DNA of 55,819 nucleotides from JAWXBR01 sp046595995 (GTDB lineage Bacteria; Bacteroidota; Ignavibacteria; Kapaibacteriales; Kapaibacteriaceae). The stretch is from contig JBKJNB010000113.1 of assembly GCA_046595995.1 (NCBI GenBank), positions 1 to 55,819 on the forward strand. Direction: 5' to 3'. Positions 14,754-24,615 of the stretch are shown here, one piece after another; position 1 is the stretch's first letter; each line of letters opens with the position of its first letter. Both the position numbers and the translations under genes were made by a program. The notes under the pieces are model-generated. The model saw only the letters and a list, made by a program, of their open reading frames with translations. It was not told the DNA's origin and searched no databases.

Positions 14754-17700
14754 ATGCTTGCTCGAACGATCATTGTTTTGACGTCCACGTACCTTGCGGC
14801 CTTCGGCTGTTTGTCAGCCCAGATAGGACCAAATTTGTGGTGGCCGATTCGTAGTGGCTTTGTTATGTCCTGGGCTACTCCCCCCACCGAGCCCGCACTA
14901 CCTTTCGTGGAGCAGGTGCCGATGGGTTTCAGTGGAGGTTACGCACCAATTACATTTAAAGCCAACGACAGGACCGTACACATCGTGGCAAATGCTACGG
15001 GTGTTCGTTATGGGAATGGCTCATACGTGAAAGGTTCTAAAAGACGTTTGGATTGGCATACCGATAAGTCGAGCATGTCTAGCCAGCATGCCCTCATTCC
15101 AGATGCACGAGACAGTCATATACTGTATTTCGGTTGTGTGCCTGAAGGTGGGAATCCGACGTTTGGCGGCTACCAGGACTATCACATTGTTAAGGTTGAC
15201 ATTAAGGCAGACACTGTAACTGAGCCGTTCGCTGCATTGCTACCGAATGAAGAATTGTACGTCGATAGGGGACTGTTTTCAAGTGGAGCAGTCGGTGCCG
15301 CGTCTTATCCAGCGCTGAACCGGGTGTGGATCGTTATGCTGTTCAGAGAGGCGAATAATCTAGGAAGATGGGACGATGATAGTATTGAACTACATGCATT
15401 TAGAATTACCAATGGGGTACTCTATCCTCCAGTGATTACTAGCATTGCTGGTTACAACGACGGAGGCAAGATCATTTTTAACGCCTCGGGACGTTCCGCA
15501 TACTTCCAGAATACTGTTGTGAATTTTTCACCTGAGACTGGAGAGTTTACGGTCGCGAAAATTCTAAAGGTGCCGAACAGGCTTGAAAGCGGCGTTTTCA
15601 GTCCTTCAGGGCGATACTTATGGGTCCCGCGCTTGGCCTGGGATAATGGCCTGCAATTGTACTTCCAGGAAATACTACAGTATGACTTGCACCAGTCTCA
15701 GGATAGCATCAGTCCGATATACAGCCAGCCCATCCCGGATACAAGGGCATTCATTGGTTGTGGTGTAGGCAACGCGATACCGTGTGCCATAGGGCCGGAC
15801 TGCCGGCTGTACTTCTCGTATCGTGACTATGTGGGACGTATCGAGTATCCCGATCTCGAGGGCGATGCTGCTGGCTTCAATCCAACGTGGATGGCTGTAC
15901 CTCAGACCTTTCGTGGTGAGCTTTCCGACTATTGGGGCCTGCCCGACTTAGTTAACCAGCTTACGTTTCCGGACGGACAGAAATCGTGCCTTTGGCCGCG
16001 CGTAGAAGTCCCTTCGGATACGATTTGTGAAGGGGGCTGCGCCAATCTATCTGCTACGTACTATAACAATGTCGACACGTGGGAATGGACGTTTGCCGGT
16101 GGCGTGCCATCGACATTCACAGGTAAGACGCCACCGTGTGTGCGCTACGATGCAGCTGGCACGTACACAGTGCAACTCGTTGTAACAAACAACGCGGGTG
16201 TGGACACGATTACGTCACACGTGCTCGTGCGGGCAAGGCCGAACGTTTCTGCCGGACCCGATGTGCAGATGTGTCGTGGTGGTAGCGCAGTGCTGACAGC
16301 GACAGGCGCTATTACCTATACATGGCAACCGCGTGAGGGATTGAGTGATACGTCGAGCGCCTCACCAACAGCCAGACCACTGCGCGATACGATGATGTAT
16401 GTCGTAACCGGTACCGATGCGTTTGGCTGCACTAATGTCGATACGATTGTTGTCCGACGGGGCACACTCGTCGCGGGCATTACGCGCGATACGTCGGTGT
16501 GCTACGGATCATCGGTTACACTACAAGCAACAGGCGGCGATCGGTTTATGTGGTGGCCATCGGCGGGACTCAACACGACGTCAGAGGCAACAGTCGTCGC
16601 ATCTCCTACGACGCGCACGACCTACTTCGTAGAAGTCACATCAGGGACTTGTATCGACACCGCAACCGTGACCGTAGGAGTGTTGCCAAAACCAACCATA
16701 TTCTTAAGTGGTGATACGGTTGTTTGCGCTGGAGACATTGCACAACTAACAGCTACTACGAACGAGCCAGGTGCGATTGTGTGGCGCGACGAACAGGGAA
16801 GTGTCGTAGGCGCCACGCTCGTGGTCGACGTCACACCAACCCAACGCAAAACATACACGGCTGTGTTCACAAGTAATCGTGGCTGTAGTGACACGCAACG
16901 CATCACAGTTGATGTCGAACGTGCTACCTCGCATGCTGATCTTGATACGTTGGTGTGTGCAGGCACCGAACTCCTCATCGGTGGCGAGACCTACGACATT
17001 CAACGAGACACATCCTGGCAAGTAGTTGCAACCACACCATCGGGATGTGCCGACACGTCACGCATTACCATTCGAACAGAGAGCGTAGACATCGTTGCAG
17101 AAGGTGCCAGTGTCTGTTATGGTGAGCTTGCGACATGCAGAGCATATACATCTGTTCGCGGTGGCACAGACTCGGTAAACATCCAATGGTTCGACGAGTT
17201 CGGGACGTTGCTGCATACAGGTACGACGTACACAACACGTGCTGAGGCCAATCAACGCGTTATCGTGCGTGCGCGCTCGCCGTTGGGTTGTGAAGCAACA
17301 GATACTGTCGACATTACCATCATCGCACCCCAGCGCTGGACGACTTCGATCGGACGCGGCAGTGGTGTGCCAGGGACCATCGTTCATACGACTCTGACGT
17401 CCAGCATAACACAATTACCATATCGGTTGTCGATTGCACCAACAACACCCGAGGCATTGTTAACAGCAGTCACACCCGGACGTATTCTCAACGATGGTCG
17501 TGATGGCAGCTCCATCGTCATCGAAGTCGATGCATCCGATGCCGATCTAACGTGGCGGGTATATCTCGGAGCGCGTCAGCAAATTCCACTCGCAGGCCAC
17601 GTCACACTTACCGACTCGACCTGCGTGTCTGTTGACGTCGTGCCCGGCGTACTCGACGTAGAAGGCTGTGCTATCCTCGTGCGCGCTATTCGCATGGCCG

Positions 17701-17861
17701 AAGGAGCACGCCTGCAGGTGTATGACCTACTCGGAGACCTGATTGCCGACGACACATCAACATCAGCAGAGACCACACTAGCGAACTTGCGCCCCGGACT
17801 CTATATCGTGCGCATGTATACAACGACAACACGCTCCGACACGCTGTTGCTGGTTGAGTAA
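14754..17861 (+). CDS. Secreted T9SS cargo with PKD and repeated Ig-like domains
   Basis: A 1035-residue exported protein. The signal peptide ends near residue 22 (CLSAQ). Residues ~25-410 form a beta-rich region with aromatic motifs (LWWPIRSGF, SGRYLWVPRLAWD) that may be a propeller. A PKD-like domain follows (~422-500, WEWTFAGG … AGTYTVQLVVTNNAG). Then come several Ig-like modules with the 'G-x-DVQMCRGGSAVLTATG…YTWQP' pattern seen in gliding-associated adhesins of Bacteroidota, and finally a sorting domain (LQVYDLLGDLIAD … LRPGLYIVRMYT). A GGAG ribosome binding site precedes the ATG. It is probably a surface adhesin or structural cargo; the ligand is unknown. Confidence 0.85.
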   Translation: MLARTIIVLTSTYLAAFGCLSAQIGPNLWWPIRSGFVMSWATPPTEPALPFVEQVPMGFSGGYAPITFKANDRTVHIVANATGVRYGNGSYVKGSKRRLDWHTDKSSMSSQHALIPDARDSHILYFGCVPEGGNPTFGGYQDYHIVKVDIKADTVTEPFAALLPNEELYVDRGLFSSGAVGAASYPALNRVWIVMLFREANNLGRWDDDSIELHAFRITNGVLYPPVITSIAGYNDGGKIIFNASGRSAYFQNTVVNFSPETGEFTVAKILKVPNRLESGVFSPSGRYLWVPRLAWDNGLQLYFQEILQYDLHQSQDSISPIYSQPIPDTRAFIGCGVGNAIPCAIGPDCRLYFSYRDYVGRIEYPDLEGDAAGFNPTWMAVPQTFRGELSDYWGLPDLVNQLTFPDGQKSCLWPRVEVPSDTICEGGCANLSATYYNNVDTWEWTFAGGVPSTFTGKTPPCVRYDAAGTYTVQLVVTNNAGVDTITSHVLVRARPNVSAGPDVQMCRGGSAVLTATGAITYTWQPREGLSDTSSASPTARPLRDTMMYVVTGTDAFGCTNVDTIVVRRGTLVAGITRDTSVCYGSSVTLQATGGDRFMWWPSAGLNTTSEATVVASPTTRTTYFVEVTSGTCIDTATVTVGVLPKPTIFLSGDTVVCAGDIAQLTATTNEPGAIVWRDEQGSVVGATLVVDVTPTQRKTYTAVFTSNRGCSDTQRITVDVERATSHADLDTLVCAGTELLIGGETYDIQRDTSWQVVATTPSGCADTSRITIRTESVDIVAEGASVCYGELATCRAYTSVRGGTDSVNIQWFDEFGTLLHTGTTYTTRAEANQRVIVRARSPLGCEATDTVDITIIAPQRWTTSIGRGSGVPGTIVHTTLTSSITQLPYRLSIAPTTPEALLTAVTPGRILNDGRDGSSIVIEVDASDADLTWRVYLGARQQIPLAGHVTLTDSTCVSVDVVPGVLDVEGCAILVRAIRMAEGARLQVYDLLGDLIADDTSTSAETTLANLRPGLYIVRMYTTTTRSDTLLLVE

Positions 17862-18002
17862 TGACCTGCATCTCGCTCGACCGTTCTTCCATCGACGCTG
17901 TTTACTGGAGATTAGACGAAAAGTGATCATCCCCCCGATTGATTGACAGTGGTTCGTTCTCCATTGTCAATATTTCCGACTAGCCAGAGCAAACAGCTAC
18001 CA

Positions 18003-18800
18003 ATGAGTGAGTTACTATTCGACTGCCTTCCACTTGGAACAAATACGTTGCCGCATTTCGACGAGCGTAAACTACGCGTTGCGTTCGAAGAACATCTCGG
18101 GCAATACTGGGGAGGGATTCATGAGTCCGGTACTCGCGATACGACTTCTGTCTCTGACGCTTCTAAGTGTGTTCACGAAGTTGCAACGTCGTTTTCGATG
18201 CCTGGTGTTGACGACTCCGAGGCGTTGTTGATGGTGCTTGACGATGTAATACAGCCGAACGGTCATGCTTTCTTGCACGATGACCTAGCAATCGCTTACT
18301 ACGCGATAAAATCTGGAGTTAGTTTGGAAAGCCATCGTGTCTTTGCAACACATGAAATCATACATGCCCTCCATTATCAACTGTCTCCAACCTGCTATTT
18401 CGATACTGCTGAGCGTCAAAGGCACACTGGCCGCCAATTAATTACCGAGGGCATTGCAACGACGCTCAGTGCCCATATACTAAACATTTCTATGGAAAAT
18501 GCATTATGGGCAGACATTCTGCCAAAGCAAAAGGTTGGCAATTGGATGCGTACATGTGCCAGTGTGCGAGAAGAATTGGCTATGAAGGCGTTATCAACGT
18601 TTAACCATGCATCACCACATGGCATGTTCGACTATACAACAGATGCTGAGCCGATTATTAGCCGTAGCGGTTATTGGATTGGCGCGCATTTTATACATAA
18701 CCTAATCAAGAATGGTTGGTCATTTATGGAAATACTTCAAGCTCCATATTCAGCTCTCTCGCCACTACTCATACTGTGGTTAGAACGTGGAGGCGAGTAG
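18003..18800 (+). CDS. Putative zinc metalloprotease-like protein (HExxH, DUF2268-like)
   Basis: A 265-residue protein without signal peptide. Around residue 120 it has HEIIHALHY, an HExxH zinc-site motif, followed by a conserved-looking ITEGIATTLSAH where a third ligand or helper glutamate would sit. The overall plan (N-terminal helical part, HExxH, TEG-A) matches the predicted Zn-dependent proteases of the DUF2268 type. An in-frame TTG at 17943 is possible, but ATG 18003 is the first normal start. No partner gene is adjacent. Catalysis and substrate are untested. Confidence 0.65.
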   Translation: MSELLFDCLPLGTNTLPHFDERKLRVAFEEHLGQYWGGIHESGTRDTTSVSDASKCVHEVATSFSMPGVDDSEALLMVLDDVIQPNGHAFLHDDLAIAYYAIKSGVSLESHRVFATHEIIHALHYQLSPTCYFDTAERQRHTGRQLITEGIATTLSAHILNISMENALWADILPKQKVGNWMRTCASVREELAMKALSTFNHASPHGMFDYTTDAEPIISRSGYWIGAHFIHNLIKNGWSFMEILQAPYSALSPLLILWLERGGE

Positions 18801-19121
18801 CGTGCATTTAGAAGGTCCTGAGCGATGAGAGCCCCGTAACTAAAGGATGCTTGATTGTTTCCTCAGGCCCGAGACTAAGGAGATAGTGCAACGGAACGAA
18901 AGCAAGAATTGTTTACTATCGACGGACGTAAAGTATTTGAGGGGTCTCTAACGCATGCGATTCAATATCTACGAAGTGCTCGCCAATGCTTACTCTTCGT
19001 GCCCCATGCGCTTCCTAGCGAAGCCCCTTGCCAAGCCGAGCTTAAGTGTCCGTAAGGTGTGTCGCTAGTTTCACAACTACGAGATCGATCGACCTGTCAA
19101 TGAAAGCGGGGGAAGATCACA
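18801..19121. other. Intergenic stretch without a recognisable gene
   Basis: About 320 bases between two converging genes. Short frames are present but none has a ribosome binding site or protein-like composition. On the minus strand near 19025-19060 a few codons read LRTLKLGLARGFA, faintly like the LRTLKVAEKY segment of the TPR-like remnant at 13780. The match is too short to call. No strong terminator hairpin was seen. Confidence 0.5.
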
Positions 19122-20375
19122 TCAGACCGTTAGCGTTGTGGGGAGTAATGTCTTGTCCATGCGTACCTGTACAATAATGCCAGATGTAAGGGTGAGTGCG
19201 GCAACGGTCCACACAGCCGCCTGCAGACCAAAGAGGTCAGCAACGACGCCGGCAATAATGGCACCAACGGCGTATCCTGAGTCGCGCCAGAATCGGTATA
19301 CACCAACGGAAGAAGCTCGCCAGTGTGGGTGTGCAACATCACCAATGGCTGCCAACAGCGTGGGGTATACCATGGCTGTGCCGATGCCGAGAAGGACGCC
19401 ACCGAGTGCAAAAGCTGCGAAGGTGTGTGTTGCTGCAACGAGGGCGATGCCGACGGACTGCACAACCATGCCGCCTGCGATGAGCACCTTTCTGCCAATG
19501 CGGTCGGATAGGTATCCGGTATACAATTGTGCAATGCCCCATGTTGCGGGGTAGATAGCGGCGAGGATGGCGATGGATGTAAGCGGCATGTTTGCCAATG
19601 CATAGACAATGGGGAACAAGCCCCATGCCATGCCATCGTTAAGATTGTTTACAAACCCTGCTTGCGTAATCGTCGAGAGGTTTTTGTCTTTGAACGACGT
19701 AGTCATAAAGATCTGCGTCCGTGGCTGTGCCGAACGTTCACTCGAGCCAAGATTAACGGCCTCTTGCTTTGCGTGTCCGTGTGTTTCTTTAACGAAGACA
19801 GTACTGACAAAGAGTCCTACAGCCACATACCCAATGCCGAGATAAAACGGATACGGTGTTAAGCCATAGCTCGCAGCAATGTAGCCGGTTGCCAGTGCAG
19901 AGATGGCAACGGCGAGATATCCTGCAAACTCGTTAAAGCCCATGGCGAGGCCGCGACGGTGTGGACCCACCAGGTCGATCTTCATGATAACCGTTGTCGA
20001 CCACGTAAGACCTTGGCTAATGCCAAGGAACACGTTTGCAACTAGCACCCATTCCCACGTCGGAGCCCATATCAGGAGAAAGGGGACGGGGATGGCAACG
20101 AGCCATCCGGCAATGAGCACACGGCGACGTCCGATGCGGTCGGACAAATCGCCCGCCCAGTAATTCGTAACTGCCTTTACAATGCCGAACACTACAATAA
20201 ACGACAACACTGCTGTTGTTGCTACAATGTTGTATCGCTCTTCGGCGAGTGCCGGAAGAATTGTCCGTTCCAACCCAACCATTGCTCCTACAAAGGCATT
20301 CACAACAACCAGCAGGATGAACTGCGGTGCGTTGGCACGCATGCCTAACACATGCGTTGAAAGATCGTTTGACAA
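19122..20375 (-). CDS. Major facilitator superfamily transporter
   Basis: About 417 residues with twelve hydrophobic segments. The two diagnostic loop 2-3 motifs are present: GDLSDRIGRRR in the first half and GYLSDRIGRK in the second. A central cytoplasmic loop (~205-235) is polar. It is a proton- or ion-coupled carrier of the inner membrane; the substrate cannot be read from sequence, though drug efflux is common in this class. The start is uncertain: TTG 20375, with AAGGGG upstream, or ATG 20342. It lies 17 bases behind the HisKA protein gene and may belong to the same transcript. Confidence 0.85.
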   Translation of the reverse strand: MSNDLSTHVLGMRANAPQFILLVVVNAFVGAMVGLERTILPALAEERYNIVATTAVLSFIVVFGIVKAVTNYWAGDLSDRIGRRRVLIAGWLVAIPVPFLLIWAPTWEWVLVANVFLGISQGLTWSTTVIMKIDLVGPHRRGLAMGFNEFAGYLAVAISALATGYIAASYGLTPYPFYLGIGYVAVGLFVSTVFVKETHGHAKQEAVNLGSSERSAQPRTQIFMTTSFKDKNLSTITQAGFVNNLNDGMAWGLFPIVYALANMPLTSIAILAAIYPATWGIAQLYTGYLSDRIGRKVLIAGGMVVQSVGIALVAATHTFAAFALGGVLLGIGTAMVYPTLLAAIGDVAHPHWRASSVGVYRFWRDSGYAVGAIIAGVVADLFGLQAAVWTVAALTLTSGIIVQVRMDKTLLPTTLTV

Positions 20376-20392
20376 TGGTTAAAGCCCCTTTG

Positions 20393-20755
20393 TCATTGGT
20401 TAAGCCCCTTTGTCAAATCTGTCGGCTCGTTGCTGGTCGTCGCAGCAAGGCCATTCAGATCAGCAACCGTCTCATCGAGCGTTGTTGCACATGCCACAAG
20501 TCCGGCCATACATTCTGCTCGCGTAATCTCGTCGGTCTCTGGGTCGTTCATGAGTCCGACCAGACTTAGGATGGTGGCAACCGGTGCACGCAGCTCATGC
20601 GACACGACAAAGGCTATGCGCTCGAGATCGGCATTACGCACGGCAAGCGACTGTTGGGCCTGGGTGCGTTCGCGCTCGGCGATTTTCCTGCCCGTAACCT
20701 GACGCATCATTCCCGAGATGCGCAGTAGTAGACTCTGAACCGTGTGTTTAATCAC
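20393..20755 (-). CDS. HisKA-only protein (histidine kinase dimerisation domain without ATPase domain)
   Basis: A 120-residue protein with a coiled-coil-like N-terminus (~20-45) and an H-box SHELRAPVATI (His53), typical of the HisKA dimerisation and phosphoacceptor helix. It ends about 25 residues after the second helix, so N, G1 and G2 boxes are absent and it cannot bind ATP itself. Its GTG start overlaps the stop of the response-regulator gene (GTGA), giving tight translational coupling. It could be a phosphotransfer protein of the Spo0B kind or a broken kinase. A duplicated AAGGGGCTT-containing segment (20381-20410) follows its last codons, as if the 3' part was lost by deletion. Confidence 0.75.
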   Translation of the reverse strand: MIKHTVQSLLLRISGMMRQVTGRKIAERERTQAQQSLAVRNADLERIAFVVSHELRAPVATILSLVGLMNDPETDEITRAECMAGLVACATTLDETVADLNGLAATTSNEPTDLTKGLNQ

Positions 20756-21165
20756 AATGTGTAGACACCATTATCCAGGATGCGAGTAATGACAGTGCGA
20801 TCGACCGGTTTAACGATGAGGCCCGCTATACGAGGATTCTTCGCAGCCCGCCGATGGTCGACCGGGTCGAGCGAAGACGTTACGATAAAGCACGTAAAGG
20901 CATCCTTACAATGGTCGTCGAGCTTTTCGAACTCTTCGAGCAGCTCCCAACCCGACATTACAGGCATATTAAGGTCTAACAGAAGGATGGTGTTAGCACA
21001 CATCGGGTGTGTACCCAGCTCGCGGATATGCTGTAGGCCTTGCTCGGGGTCGGTAAATGCGTGAATGTCGGCCTGTTTACCACTCACCATTTCGATGTAC
21101 TTCGTGCAGACGAGGTTGTTGAATTTATCATCGTCGATTATAATAACGTGCTGTCCATCTTTCAT
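20752..21165 (-). CDS. Single-domain response regulator (CheY-like receiver)
   Basis: A 137-residue receiver domain only. It has the acidic pocket D11-D13 (IIIDDDKFNN), phospho-acceptor D64 (LLLDLNMPVMSG), the T96/S97 switch position (IVTSS) and K119 (IVKPVD). There is no output domain, so it signals by protein-protein contact or acts as a phosphate carrier. It is coupled to the downstream HisKA protein through a GTGA overlap, so the two probably exchange phosphate. The upstream region 21166-21291 contains only short repeats (AGGGGGCTTT, AAAGGGGCT). Confidence 0.9.
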   Translation of the reverse strand: MKDGQHVIIIDDDKFNNLVCTKYIEMVSGKQADIHAFTDPEQGLQHIRELGTHPMCANTILLLDLNMPVMSGWELLEEFEKLDDHCKDAFTCFIVTSSLDPVDHRRAAKNPRIAGLIVKPVDRTVITRILDNGVYTL

Positions 21166-21291
21166 ACCACGTGCTCCAGCATGAATAACCCAGACTCAGC
21201 ATACCAACTTCTATCCTAAAATGAGATTTTCTGTGGTAGCAGACAAATCGTTGTCATTTGTGAGGGGGCTTTGACAAAGGGGCTGGGGGCC

Positions 21292-22058
21292 TCAGCGGTG
21301 TGCGATGATGGCTTTCCAAATCAGCCGTGGCGGAATAACCGTGTGGTCTCCGACCGACCATAGAAATGTTTGAAGCTCTTTTTCCAAAACCGCAAAGGCA
21401 GGAATCTTTTTGCATGCGGCGAGCTGTTGATTGTTGTCTGCATACATGGATAAGAGGCGTGCGAAGACAACGTAGTCGCGGCTTTTACGCATACCGTCGT
21501 GGCGGGTGATGAGGCGACTGAGTGACATCAACGCTTTTACGGCGACCGATTTGTTCGCATGCGCCACAGCGTAGATCGTTCGCAGAACTGCAGCGTCAAC
21601 GATGTTACGCCTAATTGTCAGCAACAAACTATCGGACGGTTTCTTCGCGCTCCCAAGTAGTTGCGCGTACACAGAGCGCAACTTGATACGTCCGGCAAGT
21701 ACACCAGTAATCCGCTTCATACCGCGATGTGCCATCGCCTTCTTAGAAGAACGGATAGCTGCTGTGTATTGCGAAGTTTTTAACTGTAGATGAATGAGTG
21801 TGCTCATTGCCAAAAACCAGGCGTTCGAGCCAGGCGCACTCGCCTTCACAACGTGTTGTGCTTCCACGACGCCTGCGAAGTAATCATGCGACATGTTATA
21901 GAGGAACAACCGTTGTAAGTGATACTCACGGGCTGCGGTTGCGGTAAACCGTTGTTCCTCAACAAGTGTGCTTCTTGCGCGCTCCAGCCAACGAATGCCG
22001 AGCGTCGGGTTTTGCAGCAACTGCGACATCGTTGTTGCCAATCGTGCGGCAGCCATGG
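21292..22058 (-). pseudogene. 3' part of a TPR-like gene split by IS21 (system C)
   Basis: The C-terminal ~255 codons of a TPR-like family gene. Joined in frame to the 5' part (24746-25415) after removal of the element and one target copy, the gene reads through as …LTSVVAMAAARLATTMSQ… and gives about 478 residues, close to the 513 of the intact relative at 7794. Matches to that relative include a shared SNAWFLA/SNWYLAI segment and the following helix pair. An ATG inside the element end (22110) could produce a fragment, but this is unlikely to be the natural product. Confidence 0.8.
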
Positions 22059-22170
22059 TGGAAATTCCGCGCAAAGTGACCACCTCTTTCCGCGTTAACG
22101 TGGCCACCAAAAGTTGATGCCTGTTTGGGGTAAAAAGTTGCTGTGTATTCGGTTGTTGTGAATCAAAATA

Positions 22171-22929
22171 TCAGCCTGGTATTTCCGGACTTTCCGGCGT
22201 TAGCGTTTCTCGTCGTTTGCGAAGGGACTCTCCCTTGAGTTCGAGTCGATGTGCATCGTGAATGATGCGGTCCAAGATAGCATCGGCGATCGTCTGTTCA
22301 CCAATCACTTCGTACCAGTTGGCCACGGGTACCTGTGAGGTGAAGAGTGTCGACCGCTTTCCGTGACGATCTTCGATGATCTCCATGAGGATCGATCTGC
22401 TCTGTGCATCGAGCGGTTGCATGCCGAAGTCGTCGACGATGAGTAGCTCCTGCTTTTCCATCCTGACGAGCTCTTTCACGTATGAGCCGTCGGCCTTGGC
22501 CATCTTCAGACGCGCAAAGAGCTTCGCACTGTGCTCATAGAGTACTCTGTACCCCAGCGAGCAGGCCTGATGTCCGATCGCCGATGCGATGTAGCTCTTG
22601 CCGATACCGGTGCTTCCCGTGATGAGGATGTTCTCCTTCTTGTCGATAAAAACGCAATCGGCAAGACGCAGGATCTGGTTTTTGTGCACGGATCGCGTAC
22701 CGGCAAAGCTGATCTGCTCGACCATGGCCTTGTATCGGAAGTGCGCGTTCTTGACACTGCGATCATGTTTGCGATTCGTGCGCTCGTCCCATTCCGACTC
22801 GATGAGCATTGCCAGAAGCTCATCGGCGGTTTGATGCTCGGGCCTTGCTGAATCCAGGCTGCTCTTGAATGCTCGGATCATGCCGTGCAGTTTCATCGCT
22901 TTCATCTTTTCGATTGTGCCATCATTCAT
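22171..22929 (-). CDS. istB: IS21 helper ATPase IstB
   Basis: A 252-residue AAA+ DnaA/DnaC-like ATPase that assists the IS21 transposase. Walker A GSTGIGKS is at ~105-112 and Walker B LLIVDDFG at ~162-169. An arginine-containing C-terminal part is present, and length is normal for IstB. ATG 22929 is chosen because it overlaps the istA stop by 8 bases, the usual istA/istB arrangement. A longer frame from 22998 is antecedent to this and overlaps istA further. Confidence 0.95.
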   Translation of the reverse strand: MNDGTIEKMKAMKLHGMIRAFKSSLDSARPEHQTADELLAMLIESEWDERTNRKHDRSVKNAHFRYKAMVEQISFAGTRSVHKNQILRLADCVFIDKKENILITGSTGIGKSYIASAIGHQACSLGYRVLYEHSAKLFARLKMAKADGSYVKELVRMEKQELLIVDDFGMQPLDAQSRSILMEIIEDRHGKRSTLFTSQVPVANWYEVIGEQTIADAILDRIIHDAHRLELKGESLRKRRETLTPESPEIPG

Positions 22930-24526
22930 GGTCGACTCCCGTGGTTGGTGATCCGATGTTGTTCGACTGTTCATCCATCTGTTGCTTGAAGTAGTCACTG
23001 CCGCGGATGTTCTCGTGCGTCGGCATCGTGAGTTGCTCGGGTTCGAGATCGTCGTCCTCCAACCCCTTCTTCAGAATATCCTCAATCGCACGGTAGCTGT
23101 ATATCTCAAAGGCATTGGCACGCCTACATGCCTTGTTGAAGCGTTCATGACCAACACGGTGGGCAAAGGAGAGGATACCCTGACACGACTTGTATGCCTG
23201 TTCGGGATGCGTCTTCTTTCTGAGCACCGCCTGGATATACAACTCGACATCAGCTCCGATCACTTTGGCCTTGTTCAGAAAAAACTCCTCTGACCAGTCC
23301 GTCCGTGCCTTGTGGTGACTCGCCAGATGCTTGTCGTCCGTCGTATAGCCGTGCTGCGTACGGATGCGTGCGTGTGTGGCTACGACCTCATACTTGTAGA
23401 AGATCTCGACAAATGATGCGCTGTAGAGCACGCGCATCTTCTTGCTGATGTAAGCATACGGCACGCTGTAGTAGTGCTTGTCGACACTAAGGCAGACATG
23501 GCCGTTCTTCATTACTGTGGCCTGTAGTGATCGTCGCACCTCGTATCGCCGTTCTGGCAATGGCTGCAGCGTTGCCTGTTCCATGTCCAGGAATTGCTCC
23601 ATGCGGGAGTAGGTGCGACCTTTGAACTTCGCACTGTTGTGCAGCCACAGCAGATCGCGGATGGCATCGTTGAGCGCGGCCAGGCTCATCGGTGCGTCCT
23701 TCGGCAGGCCCGTGAAGATCTTGTTGTACGTGATCTTTACGGCTCCTTCGACCAGGGCCTTGTCCTTTGGCTTGTACGCGCGTGCTGGCAGGACTGTCAT
23801 GCTGTAGTGATCGGCAAAGGCCTCGAAGTTCTCGTTGAGCTTTGGCTCATAGCGGTTGCTCTTGATGACAGCAGATTTCAAGTTGTCGGGCACGATGGCA
23901 TTCGGTGCACCACCGAAGAAGTGCAATGCATGCTCGCAGCATGCGATGAAGTCTTCTACCTTCTGACTCACCACGGCCTCGACATACGTCATTTGACTGG
24001 CACCGAGAATGGCGACGAACACTTCGACGCTCACGATCTCTCCCGTGTCCGTATCGACCGCGCTCAACTTCTCGCCCGTGAAGTCTACAAACACTTTGTC
24101 GCCTGGCGTATGCTCGATGTGCATGCTTGGTGCGGCTCTACGCTTCCACAGGCGATAGTGTTTGTAGAAGGATGTTACCTTGAAGCCTGCCTCATTGTCA
24201 CGAGCATACTGCGCATAGAGGCGACCAAGAGTCATGCCGCGTTGTCGCAGGTCCTTGTCATGCTTTGCGAAGAATGCGTGCAGTACCATCAGACGTGCGT
24301 CAAGCACTTCCGGCGGTTCCTTGCAGAATAGATCGTCGAGGTCCTTGTCGCTCAGACGGGAGATCTCCTCCCACGTCGTAGCCAGACTCTCGAGTACGGC
24401 GATATACTTCTTTACCGTTGTGCGTGACAGCCCCGTTGCGGTGCTGATCTGAAGTTTCTTCTTCCCTTGACTGTACTGCTTCAGTACTTGTCGGAGTTTA
24501 CTCATAGTGATCGGTGTATTTGCCAT
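22922..24526 (-). CDS. istA: IS21 transposase IstA
   Basis: A 534-residue DDE transposase. An N-terminal HTH (ISTATGLSRTTVKKYIAVLES, ~27-47) binds the terminal repeats. The catalytic triad is visible as D148 (VFVDFTG), D214 (IVPDNLK) and E260 (ALVEGAV). A C-terminal beta-barrel-type region follows (~330-400). The frame is intact and ends inside the istB start. The ATG at 24526 faces the five-unit repeat array of the right end. Confidence 0.95.
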   Translation of the reverse strand: MANTPITMSKLRQVLKQYSQGKKKLQISTATGLSRTTVKKYIAVLESLATTWEEISRLSDKDLDDLFCKEPPEVLDARLMVLHAFFAKHDKDLRQRGMTLGRLYAQYARDNEAGFKVTSFYKHYRLWKRRAAPSMHIEHTPGDKVFVDFTGEKLSAVDTDTGEIVSVEVFVAILGASQMTYVEAVVSQKVEDFIACCEHALHFFGGAPNAIVPDNLKSAVIKSNRYEPKLNENFEAFADHYSMTVLPARAYKPKDKALVEGAVKITYNKIFTGLPKDAPMSLAALNDAIRDLLWLHNSAKFKGRTYSRMEQFLDMEQATLQPLPERRYEVRRSLQATVMKNGHVCLSVDKHYYSVPYAYISKKMRVLYSASFVEIFYKYEVVATHARIRTQHGYTTDDKHLASHHKARTDWSEEFFLNKAKVIGADVELYIQAVLRKKTHPEQAYKSCQGILSFAHRVGHERFNKACRRANAFEIYSYRAIEDILKKGLEDDDLEPEQLTMPTHENIRGSDYFKQQMDEQSNNIGSPTTGVDHE

Positions 24527-24615
24527 GGTCGGTGTATGATGAAGAGAACGAACATTGTTGCTCTCAAAATCAACCGATCATGTCAACCGAACGCAGTATC
24601 TTTTCACCCTCGAAC

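Noticed and set aside
19025..19060. Possible remnant of a fourth TPR-like gene
   Set aside because: Only about a dozen residues resemble the family and stops flank it; not enough to call.
23594..24331. 245-codon open frame antisense to istA
   Set aside because: It is the mirror of a GC-rich transposase gene, has no ribosome binding site, and its sequence has no family features; istA is clearly the real gene.
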